From Brachycybe producta (Eukaryota; Arthropoda; Diplopoda; Playtdesmida; Andrognathidae), in assembly GCA_036925085.1 (NCBI GenBank), contig JAUPFP010000116.1, positions 1-64,000 on the forward strand: 64,000 nucleotides of DNA. Direction: 5' to 3'. A model generated the notes under the pieces. It saw only the letters and a program-made list of their open reading frames with translations, ran no database searches and had not been told where the DNA came from. Shown one piece after another: positions 1-11,679 of the stretch. The number at the start of each line of letters is the position of its first letter. The first letter of the stretch is position 1. A program made the translations under genes and the position numbers.

Positions 1-572
1 TCCAAGGAATGCAATGCATCTAACAGTTCCATTCTACGAAAATTATGAACAATTCTCCAAAAATTAAATTCTTCCATGAGTACCCCCCTTGGAAGTTTTT
101 CAAAAAACGGCCAAAAATGAAAGTAACTGGTGTAATTTTTGAAGCATGCATTGCACACTGGAATTGAAGACAACCCTGCATTCCTGATTGTCCAAAGAAT
201 GCAATGCATCTAAAAGCTTAACTCTACGTCCATTAGTTCATTTGGAATTAATTTTCGAAGTCACATGTCCATGCACAAGCAATTTCAAGCATAGACACTT
301 CAATGATGTCCACTTTGAACTGGTGTCATTTTTGAACCATGCAGAGCACACCGGAATTGAAGACATTTCTGCATTCCTGAATGTCCAAGGAATGCAATGC
401 ATCTAACAGTTCCATTCTTCAAAAATTATTAACAATTCTCCAAAAATGAAACTCTTCCATGAGTACCCCCCTTGGAAGTTTTTCAAAAAACGGCCAAAAA
501 TGAAAGTAACTGGTGTAATTTTTGAAGCATGCATTGCACACTGGAATTGAAGACATCCCTGCATTCCTGATT
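1..572 (+). repeat. Divergent variant patch, copy 1
   Basis: This stretch carries changes rare elsewhere: attatgaac, gacaaccctg, tccaaagaatg, agcttaactc, aagtcacatg, caatttcaagc, caccggaattg, attcttcaaaa and gaaactcttcc. It matches 40,191-40,762 at an offset of 40,190 with a single difference that I could find (cggcc at 108-112, tggcc in the other copy). The match stops about 573, where this copy reads ttgcccaagg and the distant copy ttgtccaagg. Confidence 0.9.
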
Positions 573-3500
573 GCCCAAGGAATGCAATGCATCTAAAAGC
601 TTCACTCTACGTCTATTAGTTCATTTGGAATTAATTTTCAAAGTTACATGTCCATGCACAAGCAATGTCAAGCATAGACACTTCAATGATGTCCACTTTG
701 AACTCGTGTCATTTTTGAACCATGCAGAGCACACAGGAATTGAAGACATTTCTGCATTCCTGAATGTCCAAGGAATGCAATGCATCTAACAGTTCCATTC
801 TACGAAAATTATTAACAATTCTCCAAAAATTAAATTCTTCCATGAGTACCCCCCTTGGAAGTTTTTCAAAAAACGGCCAAAAATGAAAGTAACTGGTGTA
901 ATTTTTGAAGCATGCATTGCACACTGGAATTGAAGACATCCCTGCATTCCTGATTGCCCAAGGAATGCAATGCATCTAAAAGCTTCACTCTACGTCTATT
1001 AGTTCATTTGGAATTAATTTTCAAAGTTACATATCCATGCACAAGCAATGTCATGCATAGACACTTCAATGATGTCCACTTTGAACTGGTGTCATTTTTG
1101 AACCATGCAGAGCACACAGGAATTGAAGACATTTCTGCATTCCTGAATGTCCAAGGAATGCAATGCATCTAACAGTTCCATTCTACGAAAATTATTAACA
1201 ATTCTCCAAAAATTAAATTCTTCCATGAGTACCCCCCTTGGAAGTTTTTCAAAAAACGGCCAAAAATGAAAGTAACTGGTGTAATTTTTGAAGCATGCAT
1301 TGCACACTGGAATTGAAGACATCCCTGCATTCCTGATTGCCCAAGGAATGCAATGCATCTAAAAGCTTCACTCTACGTCTATTAGTTCATTTGGAATTAA
1401 TTTTCAAAGTTACATGTCCATGCACAAGCAATGTCAAGCATAGACACTTCAATGATGTCCACTTTGAACTCGTGTCATTTTTGAACCATGCAGAGCACAC
1501 AGGAATTGAAGACATTTCTGCATTCCTGAATGTCCAAGGAATGCAATGCATCTAACAGTTCCATTCTACGAAAATTATTAACAATTCTCCAAAAATTAAA
1601 TTCTTCCATGAGTACCCCCCTTGGAAGTTTTTCAAAAAACGGCCAAAAATGAAAGTAACTGGTGTAATTTTTGAAGCATGCATTGCACACTGGAATTGAA
1701 GACATCCCTGCATTCCTGATTGCCCAAGGAATGCAATGCATCTAAAAGCTTCACTCTACGTCTATTAGTTCATTTGGAATTAATTTTCAAAGTTACATGT
1801 ACATGCACAAGCAATGTCAAGCATAGACACTTCAATGATGTCCACTTTGAACTCGTGTCATTTTTGAACCATGCAGAGCACACAGGAATTGAAGACATTT
1901 CTGCATTCCTGAATGTCCAAGGAATGCAATGCATCTAACAGTTCCATTCTACGAAAATTATTAACAATTCTCCAAAAATTAAATTCTTCCATGAGTACCC
2001 CCCTTGGAAGTTTTTCAAAAAACGGCCAAAAATGAAAGTAACTGGTGTAATTTTTGAAGCATGCATTGCACACTGGAATTGAAGACATCCCTGCATTCCT
2101 GATTGCCCAAGGAATGCAATGCATCTAAAAGCTTCACTCTACGTCTATTAGTTCATTTGGAATTAATTTTCAAAGTTACATGTCCATGCACAAGCAATGT
2201 CAAGCATAGACACTTCAATGATGTCCACTTTGAACTCGTGTCATTTTTGAACCATGCAGAGCACACAGGAATTGAAGACATTTCTGCATTCCTGAATGTC
2301 CAAGGAATGCAATGCATCTAACAGTTCCATTCTACGAAAATTATTAACAATTCTCCAAAAATTAAATTCTTCCATGAGTACCCCCCTTGGAAGTTTTTCA
2401 AAAAACGGCCAAAAATGAAAGTAACTGGTGTAATTTTTGAAGCATGCATTGCACACTGGAATTGAAGACATCCCTGCATTCCTGATTGCCCAAGGAATGC
2501 AATGCATCTAAAAGCTTCACTCTACGTCTATTAGTTCATTTGGAATTAATTTTCAAAGTTACATGTCCATGCACAAGCAATGTCAAGCATAGACACTTCA
2601 ATAATGTCCACTTTGAACTCGTGTCATTTTTGAACCATGCAGAGCATACAGGAATTGAAGACATTTCTGCATTCCTGAATGTCCAAGGAATGCAATGCAT
2701 CTAACAGTTCCATTCTACGAAAATTATTAACAATTCTCCAAAAATTAAATTCTTCCATGAGTACCCCCCTTGGAAGTTTTTCAAAAAACGGCCAAAAATG
2801 AAAGTAACTGGTGTAATTTTTGAAGCATGCATTGCACACTGGAATTGAAGACATCCCTGCATTCCTGATTGCCCAAGGAATGCAATGCATCTAAAAGCTT
2901 CACTCTACGTCTATTAGTTCATTTGGAATTAATTTTCAAAGTTACATATCCATGCACAAGCAATGTCATGCATAGACACTTCAATGATGTCCACTTTGAA
3001 CTGGTGTCATTTTTGAACCATGCAGAGCACACAGGAATTGAAGACATTTCTGCATTCCTGAATGTCCAAGGAATGCAATGCATCTAACAGTTCCATTCTA
3101 CGAAAATTATTAACAATTCTCCAAAAATTAAATTCTTCCATGAGTACCCCCCTTGGAAGTTTTTCAAAAAAAGGCCAAAAATGAAAGTAACTGGTGTAAT
3201 TTTTGAAGCATGCATTGCACACTGGAATTGAAGACATCCCTGCATTCCTGATTGCCCAAGGAATGCAATGCATCTAAAAGCTTCACTCTACGTCTATTAG
3301 TTCATTTGGAATTAATTTTCAAAGTTACATGTACATGCACAAGCAATGTCAAGCATAGACACTTCAATGATGTCCACTTTGAACTCGTGTCATTTTTGAA
3401 CCATGCAGAGCACACAGGAATTGAAGACATTTCTGCATTCCTGAATGTCCAAGGAATGCAATGCATCTAACAGTTCCATTCTACGAAAATTATTAACAAT

Positions 3501-4596
3501 TCTCCAAAAATTAAATTCTTCCATGAGTACCCCCCTTGGAAGTTTTTCAAAAAACGGCCAAAAATGAAAGTAACTGGTGTAATTTTTGAAGCATGCATTG
3601 CACACTGGAATTGAAGACATCCCTGCATTCCTGATTGCCCAAGGAATGCAATGCATCTAAAAGCTTCACTCTACGTCTATTAGTTCATTTGAAATTAATT
3701 TTCAAAGTTACATGTCCATGCACAAGCAATGTCAAGCATAGACACTTCAATGATGTCCACTTTGAACTCGTGTCATTTTTGAACCATGCAGAGCACACAG
3801 GAATTGAAGACATTTCTGCATTCCTGAATGTCCAAGGAATGCAATGCATCTAACAGTTCCATTCTACGAAAATTATTAACAATTCTCCAAAAATTAAATT
3901 CTTCCATGAGTACCCCCCTTGGAAGTTTTTCAAAAAACGGCCAAAAATGAAAGTAACTGGTGTAATTTTTGAAGCATGCATTGCACACTGGAATTGAAGA
4001 CATCCCTGCATTCCTGATTGCCCAAGGAATGCAATGCATCTAAAAGCTTCACTCTACGTCCATTAGTTCATTTGGAATTAATTTTCAAAGTTACATGTAC
4101 ATGCACAAGCAATGTCAAGCATAGACACTTCAATGATGTCCACTTTGAACTCGTGTCATTTTTGAACCATGCAGAGCACACAGGAATTGAAGACATTTCT
4201 GCATTCCTGAATGTCCAAGGAATGCAATGCATCTAACAGTTCCATTCTACGAAAATTATTAACAATTCTCCAAAAATTAAATTCTTCCATGAGTACCCCC
4301 CTTGGAAGTTTTTCAAAAAAAGGCCAAAAATGAAAGTAACTGGTGTAATTTTTGAAGCATGCATTGCACACTGGAATTGAAGACATCCCTGCATTCCTGA
4401 TTGCCCAAGGAATGCAATGCATCTAAAAGCTTCACTCTACGTCTATTAGTTCATTTGGAATTAATTTTCGAAGTTACATGTCCATGCACAAGCTATGTCA
4501 AGCATAGACACTTCAATGATGTCCACTTTGAACTGGTGTCATTTTTGAACCATGCAGACCACACAGGAATTGAAGACATTTCTGCATTCCTGAATG
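573..4596 (+). repeat. Mixed block with the tacatgtac variant
   Basis: About ten units, mostly the common type. Units near 954 and 2,869 have catatcc with tcatgc. Units near 1,720, 3,252 and 4,018 share catgtacatgc, and two A halves (about 3,170 and 4,320) read caaaaaaaggcc in place of caaaaaacggcc. The order suggests small local duplications of two to five units. It contains no gene. Confidence 0.85.
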
Positions 4597-6780
4597 TCCA
4601 AGGAATGCAATGCATCTAACAGTTCCATTCTACGAAAATTATGAACAATTCTCCAAAAATTAAATTCTTCCATGAGTACCCCCCTTGGAAGTTTTTCAAA
4701 AAACGGCCAAAAATGAAAGTAACTGGTGTAATTTTTGAAGCATGCATTGCACACTGGAATTGAAGACAACCCTGCATTCCTGATTGTCCAAAGAATGCAA
4801 TGCATCTAAAAGCTTCACTCTACGTCTATTAGTTCATTTGGAATTAATTTTCAAAGTTACATGTCCATGCACAAGCAATGTCAAGCATAGACACTTCAAT
4901 GATGTCCACTTTGAACTCGTGTCATTTTTGAACCATGCAGAGCACACAGGAATTGAAGACATTTCTGCATTCCTGAATGTCCAAGGAATGCAATGCATCT
5001 AACAGTTCCATTCTACGAAAATTATTAACAATTCTCCAAAAATGAAATTCTTCCATGAGTACCCCCCTTGGAAGTTTTTCAAAAAACGGCCAAAAATGAA
5101 AGTAACTGGTGTAATTTTTTAAGCATGCATTGCACACTGGAATTGAAGACATCCCTGCATTCCTGATTGCCCAAGGAATGCAATGCATCTAAAAGCTTCA
5201 CTCTACGTCTATTAGTTCATTTGGAATTAATTTTCAAAGTTACATGTAGTTGCACAAGCAATGTCAAGCATAGACACTTCAATGATGTCCACTTTGAACT
5301 CGTGTCATTTTTGAACCATGCAGAGCACACAGGAATTGAAGACATTTCTGCATTCCTGAATGTCCAAGGAATGCAATGCATCTAACAGTTCCATTCTACG
5401 AAAATTATTAACAATTCTCCAAAAATTAAATTCTTCCATGAGTACCCCCCTTGGAAGTTTTTCAAAAAACGGCCAAAAATGAAAGTAACTGGTGTAATTT
5501 TTGAAGCATGCATTGCACACTGGAATTGAAGACATCCCTGCATTCCTGATTGCCCAAGGAATGCAATGCATCTAAAAGCTTCACTCTACGTCTATTAGTT
5601 CATTTGGAATTAATTTTCAAAGTTACATGTCCATGCACAAGCAATGTCAAGCATAGACACTTCAATGATGTCCACTTTGAACTCGTGTCATTTTTGAACC
5701 ATGCAGAGCACACAGGAATTGAAGACATTTCTGCATTCCTGAATGTCCAAGGAATGCAATGCATCTAACAGTTCCATTCTACGAAAATTATTAACAATTC
5801 TCCAAAAATTAAATTCTTCCATGAGTACCCCCCTTGGAAGTTTTTCAAAAAACGGCCAAAAATGAAAGTAACTGGTGTAATTTTTGAAGCATGCATTGCA
5901 CACTGGAATTGAAGACATCCCTGCATTCCTGATTGCCCAAGGAATGCAATGCATCTAAAAGCTTCACTCTACGTCTATTATTTCATTTGGAATTAATTTT
6001 CAAAGTTACATATCCATGCACAAGCAATGTCATGCATAGACACTTCAATGATGTCCACTTTGAACTGGTGTCATTTTTGAACCATGCAGAGCACACAGGA
6101 ATTGAAGACATTTCTGCATTCCTGAATGTCCAAAGAATGCAATGCATCTAACAGTTCCATTCTACGAAAATTATTAACAATTCTCCAAAAATTAAATTCT
6201 TTCATGAGTACCCCCCTTGGAAGTTTTTCAAAAAACGGCCAAAAATGAAAGTAACTTGTGTAATTTTTGAAGCATGCATTGCACACTGGAATTGAAGACA
6301 TCCCTGCATTCCTGATTGTCCAAGGAATGCAATGCATCTAAAAGCTTCACTCTATGTCCATTAGTTCATTTGGAATTAATTTTCGAAGTTTCATGTCCAT
6401 GCACAAGCAATGTCAAGCATAGACACTTCAATGATGTCCACTTTGAACTGGTGTCATTTTTGAACCATGCAGAGCACACAGGAATTGAAGACATTTCTGC
6501 ATTCCTGAATGTCCAAGGAATGCAATGCATCTAACAGTTCCATTCTACGAAAATTATTAACAATTCTCCAAAAATGAAATTCTTCCATGAGTACCCCCCT
6601 TGGAAGTTTTTCAAAAAACGGCCAAAAATGAAAGTAACTGGTGTAATTTTTGAAGCATGCATTGCACACTGGAATTGAAGACATCCCTGCATTCCTGATT
6701 GCCCAAGGAATGCAATGCATCTAAAAGCTTCACTCTACGTCTATTAGTTCATTTGGAATTAATTTTCAAAGTTACATGTC
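4597..6780 (+). repeat. Transition block reusing variant A half
   Basis: The A half starting here repeats the one at 1-190, including attatgaac and gacaaccctg, exactly 12 units downstream. Units then follow with ttttttaagc (about 5,115), catgtagttgc (about 5,245), attatttcatt with catatcc (about 5,977-6,012) and a tccaagg/ctatgtcc unit (from 6,316). Several of these recur at 13.1-16.0 kb. Confidence 0.85.
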
Positions 6781-8847
6781 CATGCACAAGCAATGTCAAG
6801 CATAGACACTTCAATGATGTCCACTTTGAACTCGTGTCATTTTTGAACCATGCAGAGCACACAGGAATTGAAGACATTTCTGCATTCCTGAATGTCCAAG
6901 GAATGCAATGCATCTAACAGTTCCATTCTACGAAAATTATTAACAATTCTCCAAAAATTAAATTCTTCCATGAGTACCCCCCTTGGAAGTTTTTCAAAAA
7001 ACGGCCAAAAATGAAAGTAACTGGTGTAATTTTTGAAGCATGCATTGCACACTGGAATTGAAGACATCCCTGCATTCCTGATTGCCCAAGGAATGCAATG
7101 CATCTAAAAGCTTCACTCTACGTCTATTAGTTCATTTGGAATTAATTTTCAAAGTTACATGTCCATGCACAAGCAATGTCAAGCATAGAGACTTCAATGA
7201 TGTCCACTTTGAACTCGTGTCATTTTTGAACCATGCAGAGCACACAGGAATTGAAGACATTTCTGCATTCCTGAATGTCCAAGGAATGCAATGCATCTAA
7301 CAGTTCCATTCTACGAAAATTATTAACAATTCTCCAAAAATGAAATTCTTCCATGAGTACCCCCCTTGGAAGTTTTTCAAAAAACGGCCAAAAATGAAAG
7401 TAACTGGTGTAATTTTTGAAGCATGCATTGCACACTGGAATTGAAGACATCCCTGCATTCCTGATTGCCCAAGGAATGCAATGCATCTAAAAGCTTCACT
7501 CTACGTCTATTAGTTCATTTGGAATTAATTTTCAAAGTTACATGTCCATGCACAAGCAATGTCAAGCATAGACACTTCAATGATGTCCACTTTGAACTCG
7601 TGTCATTTTTGAACCATGCAGAGCACACAGGAATTGAAGACATTTCTGCATTCCTGAATGTCCAAGGAATGCAATGCATCTAACAGTTCCATTCTACGAA
7701 AATTATTAACAATTCTCCAAAAATTAAATTCTTCCATGAGTACCCCCCTTGGAAGTTTTTCAAAAAACGGCCAAAAATGAAAGTAACTGGTGTAATTTTT
7801 GAAGCATGCATTGCACACTGGAATTGAAGACATCCCTGCATTCCTGATTGCCCAAGGAATGCAATGCATCTAAAAGCTTCACTCTACGTCTATTAGTTCA
7901 TTTGGAATTAATTTTCAAAGTTACATGTCCATGCACAAGCAATGTCAAGCATAGAGACTTCAATGATGTCCACTTTGAACTCGTGTCATTTTTGAACCAT
8001 GCAGAGCACACAGGAATTGAAGACATTTCTGCATTCCTGAATGTCCAAGGAATGCAATGCATCTAACAGTTCCATTCTACGAAAATTATTAACAATTCTC
8101 CAAAAATGAAATTCTTCCATGAGTACCCCCCTTGGAAGTTTTTCAAAAAACGGCCAAAAATGAAAGTAACTGGTGTAATTTTTGAAGCATGCATTGCACA
8201 CTGGAATTGAAGACATCCCTGCATTCCTGATTGCCCAAGGAATGCAATGCATCTAAAAGCTTCACTCTACGTCTATTAGTTCATTTGGAATTAATTTTCA
8301 AAGTTACATGTCCATGCACAAGCAATGTCAAGCATAGACACTTCAATGATGTCCACTTTGAACTCGTGTCATTTTTGAACCATGCAGAGCACACAGGAAT
8401 TGAAGACATTTCTGCATTCCTGAATGTCCAAGGAATGCAATGCATCTAACAGTTCCATTCTACGAAAATTATTAACAATTCTCCAAAAATTAAATTCTTC
8501 CATGAGTACCACCCTTGGAAGTTTTTCAAAAAACGGCCAAAAATGAAAGTAACTGGTGTAATTTTTGAAGCATGCATTGCACACTGGAATTGAAGACATC
8601 CCTGCATTCCTGATTGCCCAAGGAATGCAATGCATCTAAAAGCTTCACTCTACGTCTATTAGTTCATTTGGAATTAATTTTCAAAGTTACATGTCCATGC
8701 ACAAGCAATGTCAAGCATAGACACTTCAATGATGTCCACTTTGAACTCGTGTCATTTTTGAACCATGCAGAGCACACAGGAATTGAAGACATTTCTGCAT
8801 TCCTGAATGTCCAAGGAATGCAATGCATCTAACAGTTCCATTCTACG

Positions 8848-8938
8848 AAAATTATTAACAATTCTCCAAAAATTAAATTCTTCCATGAGTACCCCCCTTG
8901 GAAGTTTTTCAAAAAACGGCCAAAAATGAAAGTAACTG
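8848..8938 (+). repeat. Spacer A (91 bp) of the satellite unit
   Basis: The segment between the two modules on the A side. It is rich in A and T runs and includes the C6 run (8,892-8,897) followed by the T/A-tract hairpin. It does not align by eye with spacer B beyond short stretches. Almost all length variation in the array comes from its C run. A T/G difference (aaattaaattc or aaatgaaattc) divides units into two classes. Confidence 0.85.
8898..8923. other. Imperfect hairpin on T/A tracts in spacer A
   Basis: TTGGAAGTTTTT and AAAAACGGCCAA pair at 10 of 12 positions around a 2-nt centre, with AA opposite GG as the only mismatch. It lies directly after the C6 run and is kept in nearly all units. 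The tracts suggest bent or easily melted DNA; this is inference from base content. Confidence 0.75.
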
Positions 8939-8954
8939 GTGTAATTTTTGAAGC

Positions 8955-9018
8955 ATGCATTGCACACTGGAATTGAAGACATCCCTGCATTCCTGATTGC
9001 CCAAGGAATGCAATGCAT
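8955..9018. other. 10-bp dyad pair spanning the A/B junction
   Basis: ATGCATTGCA (8,955-8,964) is the reverse complement of TGCAATGCAT (9,009-9,018). The right arm overlaps the right arm of the 9-bp dyad by four bases, so a single strand could form one hairpin or the other but not both. At the B/A junction the left arm reads ATGCAGAGCA, so this dyad exists once per 383 bp. Confidence 0.75.
8986..9012. other. 9-bp inverted repeat at the A/B junction
   Basis: TGCATTCCT (8,986-8,994) and AGGAATGCA (9,004-9,012) are perfect reverse complements separated by a 9-nt loop. The structure recurs in nearly every unit. Units with ccaaagaatg at this junction carry one mismatch. Short dyads are known from centromeric satellites in several taxa, but a function here is only inference. 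Confidence 0.85.
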
Positions 9019-9022
9019 CTAA

Positions 9023-9028
9023 AAGCTT
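9023..9028. other. HindIII site, one per 383-bp unit
   Basis: AAGCTT occurs in the B half at the position where A reads cagttcc. It is present in nearly every unit, so digestion should give a 383-bp ladder and not one of about 190 bp. Confidence 0.9.
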
Positions 9029-9037
9029 CACTCTACG

Positions 9038-9131
9038 TCTATTAGTTCATTTGGAATTAATTTTCAAAGTTACATGTCCATGCACAAGCAATGTCAAGCA
9101 TAGACACTTCAATGATGTCCACTTTGAACTC
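9038..9131 (+). repeat. Spacer B (94 bp) of the satellite unit
   Basis: The segment between the modules on the B side. It contains the palindromes AATTAATT and ACATGT in the common type. Most linked variants defining subfamilies lie here, so it is the most informative stretch for tracing duplications. Confidence 0.85.
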
Positions 9132-9230
9132 GTGTCATTTTTGAACCATGCAGAGCACACAGGAATTGAAGACATTTCTGCATTCCTGAATGTCCAAGGA
9201 ATGCAATGCATCTAACAGTTCCATTCTACG
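9132..9230 (+). repeat. Shared 99-bp module at the B/A junction
   Basis: Second occurrence of the conserved module per unit: the last 61 bp of B (from gtgtcattttt) plus the first 38 bp of the next A (to attctacg). It differs from the first module at about 13 positions, for example catttctg for catccctg and gcagagcaca for gcattgcaca. The 9-bp dyad is kept and the 10-bp outer dyad is lost. Confidence 0.88.
9179..9205. other. 9-bp inverted repeat at the B/A junction
   Basis: The same TGCATTCCT and AGGAATGCA arms occur at the other half-unit junction (9,179-9,187 and 9,197-9,205), again with a 9-nt loop (gaatgtcca). The loop differs from the A/B copy while the arms are identical, so there is one dyad every 190 to 193 bp. 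Confidence 0.85.
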
Positions 9231-11147
9231 AAAATTATTAACAATTCTCCAAAAATTAAATTCTTCCATGAGTACCCCCCTTGGAAGTTTTTCAAAAAAC
9301 GGCCAAAAATGAAAGTAACTGGTGTAATTTTTGAAGCATGCATTGCACACTGGAATTGAAGACATCCCTGCATTCCTGATTGCCCAAGGAATGCAATGCA
9401 TCTAAAAGCTTCACTCTACGTCTATTAGTTCATTTGGAATTAATTTTCAAAGTTACATGTCCATGCACAAGCAATGTCAAGCATAGACACTTCAATGATG
9501 TCCACTTTGAACTCGTGTCATTTTTGAACCATGCAGAGCACACAGGAATTGAAGACATTTCTGCATTCCTGAATGTCCAAGGAATGCAATGCATCTAACA
9601 GTTCCATTCTACGAAAATTATTAACAATTCTCCAAAAATGAAATTCTTCCATGAGTACCCCCCTTGGAAGTTTTTCAAAAAACGGCCAAAAATGAAAGTA
9701 ACTGGTGTAATTTTTGAAGCATGCATTGCACACTGGAATTGAAGACATCCCTGCATTCCTGATTGCCCAAGGAATGCAATGCATCTAAAAGCTTCACTCT
9801 ACGTCTATTAGTTCATTTGGAATTAATTTTCAAAGTGACATATCCATGCACAAGCAATGTCATGCATAGACACTTCAATGATGTCCACTTTGAACTGGTG
9901 TCATTTTTGAACCATGCAGAGCACACAGGAATTGAAGACATTTCTGCATTCCTGAATGTCCAAAGAATGCAATGCATCTAACAGTTCCATTCTACGAAAA
10001 TTATTAACAATTCTCCAAAAATTAAATTCTTTCATGAGTACCCCCCTTGGAAGTTTTTCAAAAAACGGCCAAAAATGAAAGTAACTTGTGTAATTTTTGA
10101 AGCATGCATTGCACACTGGAATTGAAGACATCCCTGCATTCCTGATTGTCCAAGGAATGCAATGCATCTAAAAGCTTCACTCTATGTCCATTAGTTCATT
10201 TGGAATTAATTTTCGAAGTTTCATGTCCATGCACAAGCAATGTCAAGCATAGACACTTCAATGATGTCCACTTTGAACTCGTGTCATTTTTGAACCATGC
10301 AGAGCACACAGGAATTGAAGACATTTCTGCATTCCTGAATGTCCAAGGAATGCAATGCATCTAACAGTTCCATTCTACGAAAATTATTAACAATTCTCCA
10401 AAAATTAAATTCTTCCATGAGTACCCCCCTTGGAAGTTTTTCAAAAAACGGCCAAAAATGAAAGTAACTGGTGTAATTTTTGAAGCATGCATTGCACACT
10501 GGAATTGAAGACATCCCTGCATTCCTGATTGCCCAAGGAATGCAATGCATCTAAAAGCTTCACTCTACGTCTATTAGTTCATTTGGAATTAATTTTCAAA
10601 GTTACATGTCCATGCACAAGCAATGTCAAGCATAGACACTTCAATGATGTCCACTTTGAACTCGTGTCATTTTTGAACCATGCAGAGCACACAGGAATTG
10701 AAGACATTTCTGCATTCCTGAATGTCCAAGGAATGCAATGCATCTAACAGTTCCATTCTACGAAAATTATTAACAATTCTCCAAAAATTAAATTCTTCCA
10801 TGAGTACCCCCCTTGGAAGTTTTTCAAAAAACGGCCAAAAATGAAAGTAACTGGTGTAATTTTTGAAGCATGCATTGCACACTGGAATTGAAGACATCCC
10901 TGCATTCCTGATTGCCCAAGGAATGCAATGCATCTAAAAGCTTCACTCTACGTCTATTAGTTCATTTGGAATTAATTTTCAAAGTTACATATCCATGCAC
11001 AAGCAATGTCATGCATAGACACTTCAATGATGTCCACTTTGAACTGGTGTCATTTTTGAACCATGCAGAGCACACAGGAATTGAAGACATTTCTGCATTC
11101 CTGAATGTCCAAAGAATGCAATGCATCTAACAGTTCCATTCTACGAA

Positions 11148-11240
11148 AATTATTAACAATTCCCAAAAAATTAAATTCTTTCATATGTATTCCCCTTGGA
11201 AGTTTTTCAAAAAACGGCCATAAAATGAAAGTAACTTCTG
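11148..11240 (+). repeat. Altered spacer A, copy 1
   Basis: This spacer A reads aattcccaaaaaatt, ttcatatgtattcccc and ggccataaaatg with acttctgtaa, a cluster of changes found elsewhere only at 20,341-20,433. The extra base in ccataaaatg makes the unit 384 bp. It is a strong marker for the 9,193-bp duplication. Confidence 0.88.
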
Positions 11241-11679
11241 TAATTTTTGAAGCATGCATTGCACACTGGAATTGAAGACATCCCTGCATTCCTGATTGTC
11301 CAAGGAATGCAATGCATCTAAAAGCTTCACTCTATGTCCATTAGTTCATTTGGAATTAATTTTCGAAGTTTCATGTCCATGCACAAGCAATGTCAAGCAT
11401 AGACACTTCAATGATGTCCACTTTGAACTGGTGTCATTTTTGAACCATGCAGAGCACACAGGAATTGAAGACATTTCTGCATTCCTGAATGTCCAAGGAA
11501 TGCAATGCATCTAACAGTTCCATTCTACGAAAATTATTAACAATTCTCCAAAAATGAAATTCTTCCATGAGTACCCCCCTTGGAAGTTTTTCAAAAAACG
11601 GCCAAAAATGAAAGTAACTGGTGTAATTTTTGAAGCATGCATTGCACACTGGAATTGAAGATATCCCTGCATTCCTGAT

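Larger units (their letters stand above)
8810..8999 (+). repeat. A half-unit (190 bp)
   Basis: First half of the representative monomer. Bases 1-38 of this half match the start of the B half at 33 of 38 positions, and its last 61 bases match the end of B at 53 of 61. The middle 91 bp are specific to A. They contain a run of six C, a T-tract/A-tract hairpin and several A runs. The A half lacks the HindIII site found in B. Confidence 0.93.
8939..9037 (+). repeat. Shared 99-bp module at the A/B junction
   Basis: The end of A (61 bp from gtgtaattttt) plus the start of B (38 bp to ctctacg) form one contiguous block. The same block recurs at the B/A junction at about 87% identity (86 of 99 by hand count), flanked by unrelated spacers. 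It is therefore the part of the dimer that has stayed alike. It contains the 9-bp dyad and half of the 10-bp dyad pair. Confidence 0.88.
8810..9192 (+). repeat. Representative satellite monomer, common subfamily
   Basis: This unit shows the common form without obvious private changes and serves as reference for the array. It begins tccaaggaatg and ends ctgaatg. Its A half is 190 bp and its B half 193 bp. Diagnostic bases are ccaaaaattaaattc in A and cccaagg, gtctattag, ttttcaaag, catgtcc, gtcaagc and gaactcgtg in B. Because 383 is not a multiple of three, no reading frame continues from one unit to the next. Confidence 0.95.
9000..9192 (+). repeat. B half-unit (193 bp)
   Basis: Second half of the representative monomer, related to A at both ends but with its own 94-bp centre. 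Most subfamily-defining differences lie here: cccaagg or tccaagg, tcaaag or tcgaag, catgtcc or catatcc or catgtac, gtcaagc or gtcatgc, tagacac or tagagac, and ctcgtg or ctggtg. It carries the single HindIII site of the unit at 9,023-9,028. Confidence 0.93.

Noticed and set aside
188-406. A 72-residue open frame on the + strand in nearly every unit
   Set aside because: It starts with TTG, not ATG, recurs only because the DNA repeats, shows no domain, is lost without consequence in several units (for example near 24,321 and 51,486), and cannot extend between units since 383 is not a multiple of three.
709-975. An 88-residue ATG-initiated open frame on the - strand in nearly every unit
   Set aside because: Its persistence follows from array homogenisation. 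Base changes alter residues freely, shortened forms occur (for example near 11,289 and 29,263), no known domain is visible, and there is no promoter or splice context. Transcription of the satellite cannot be excluded but coding is not supported.
8830-8860. Possible CENP-B box on the - strand (TTCGTAGAATGG)
   Set aside because: It matches only TTCG and the following A of the core motif nTTCGnnnnAnnCGGGn; the CGGG part is absent.
8950-8964. GCATGC and ATGCAT palindromes as regulatory sites
   Set aside because: They are short, AT-rich and part of the larger dyads; nothing else suggests a promoter or binding site.
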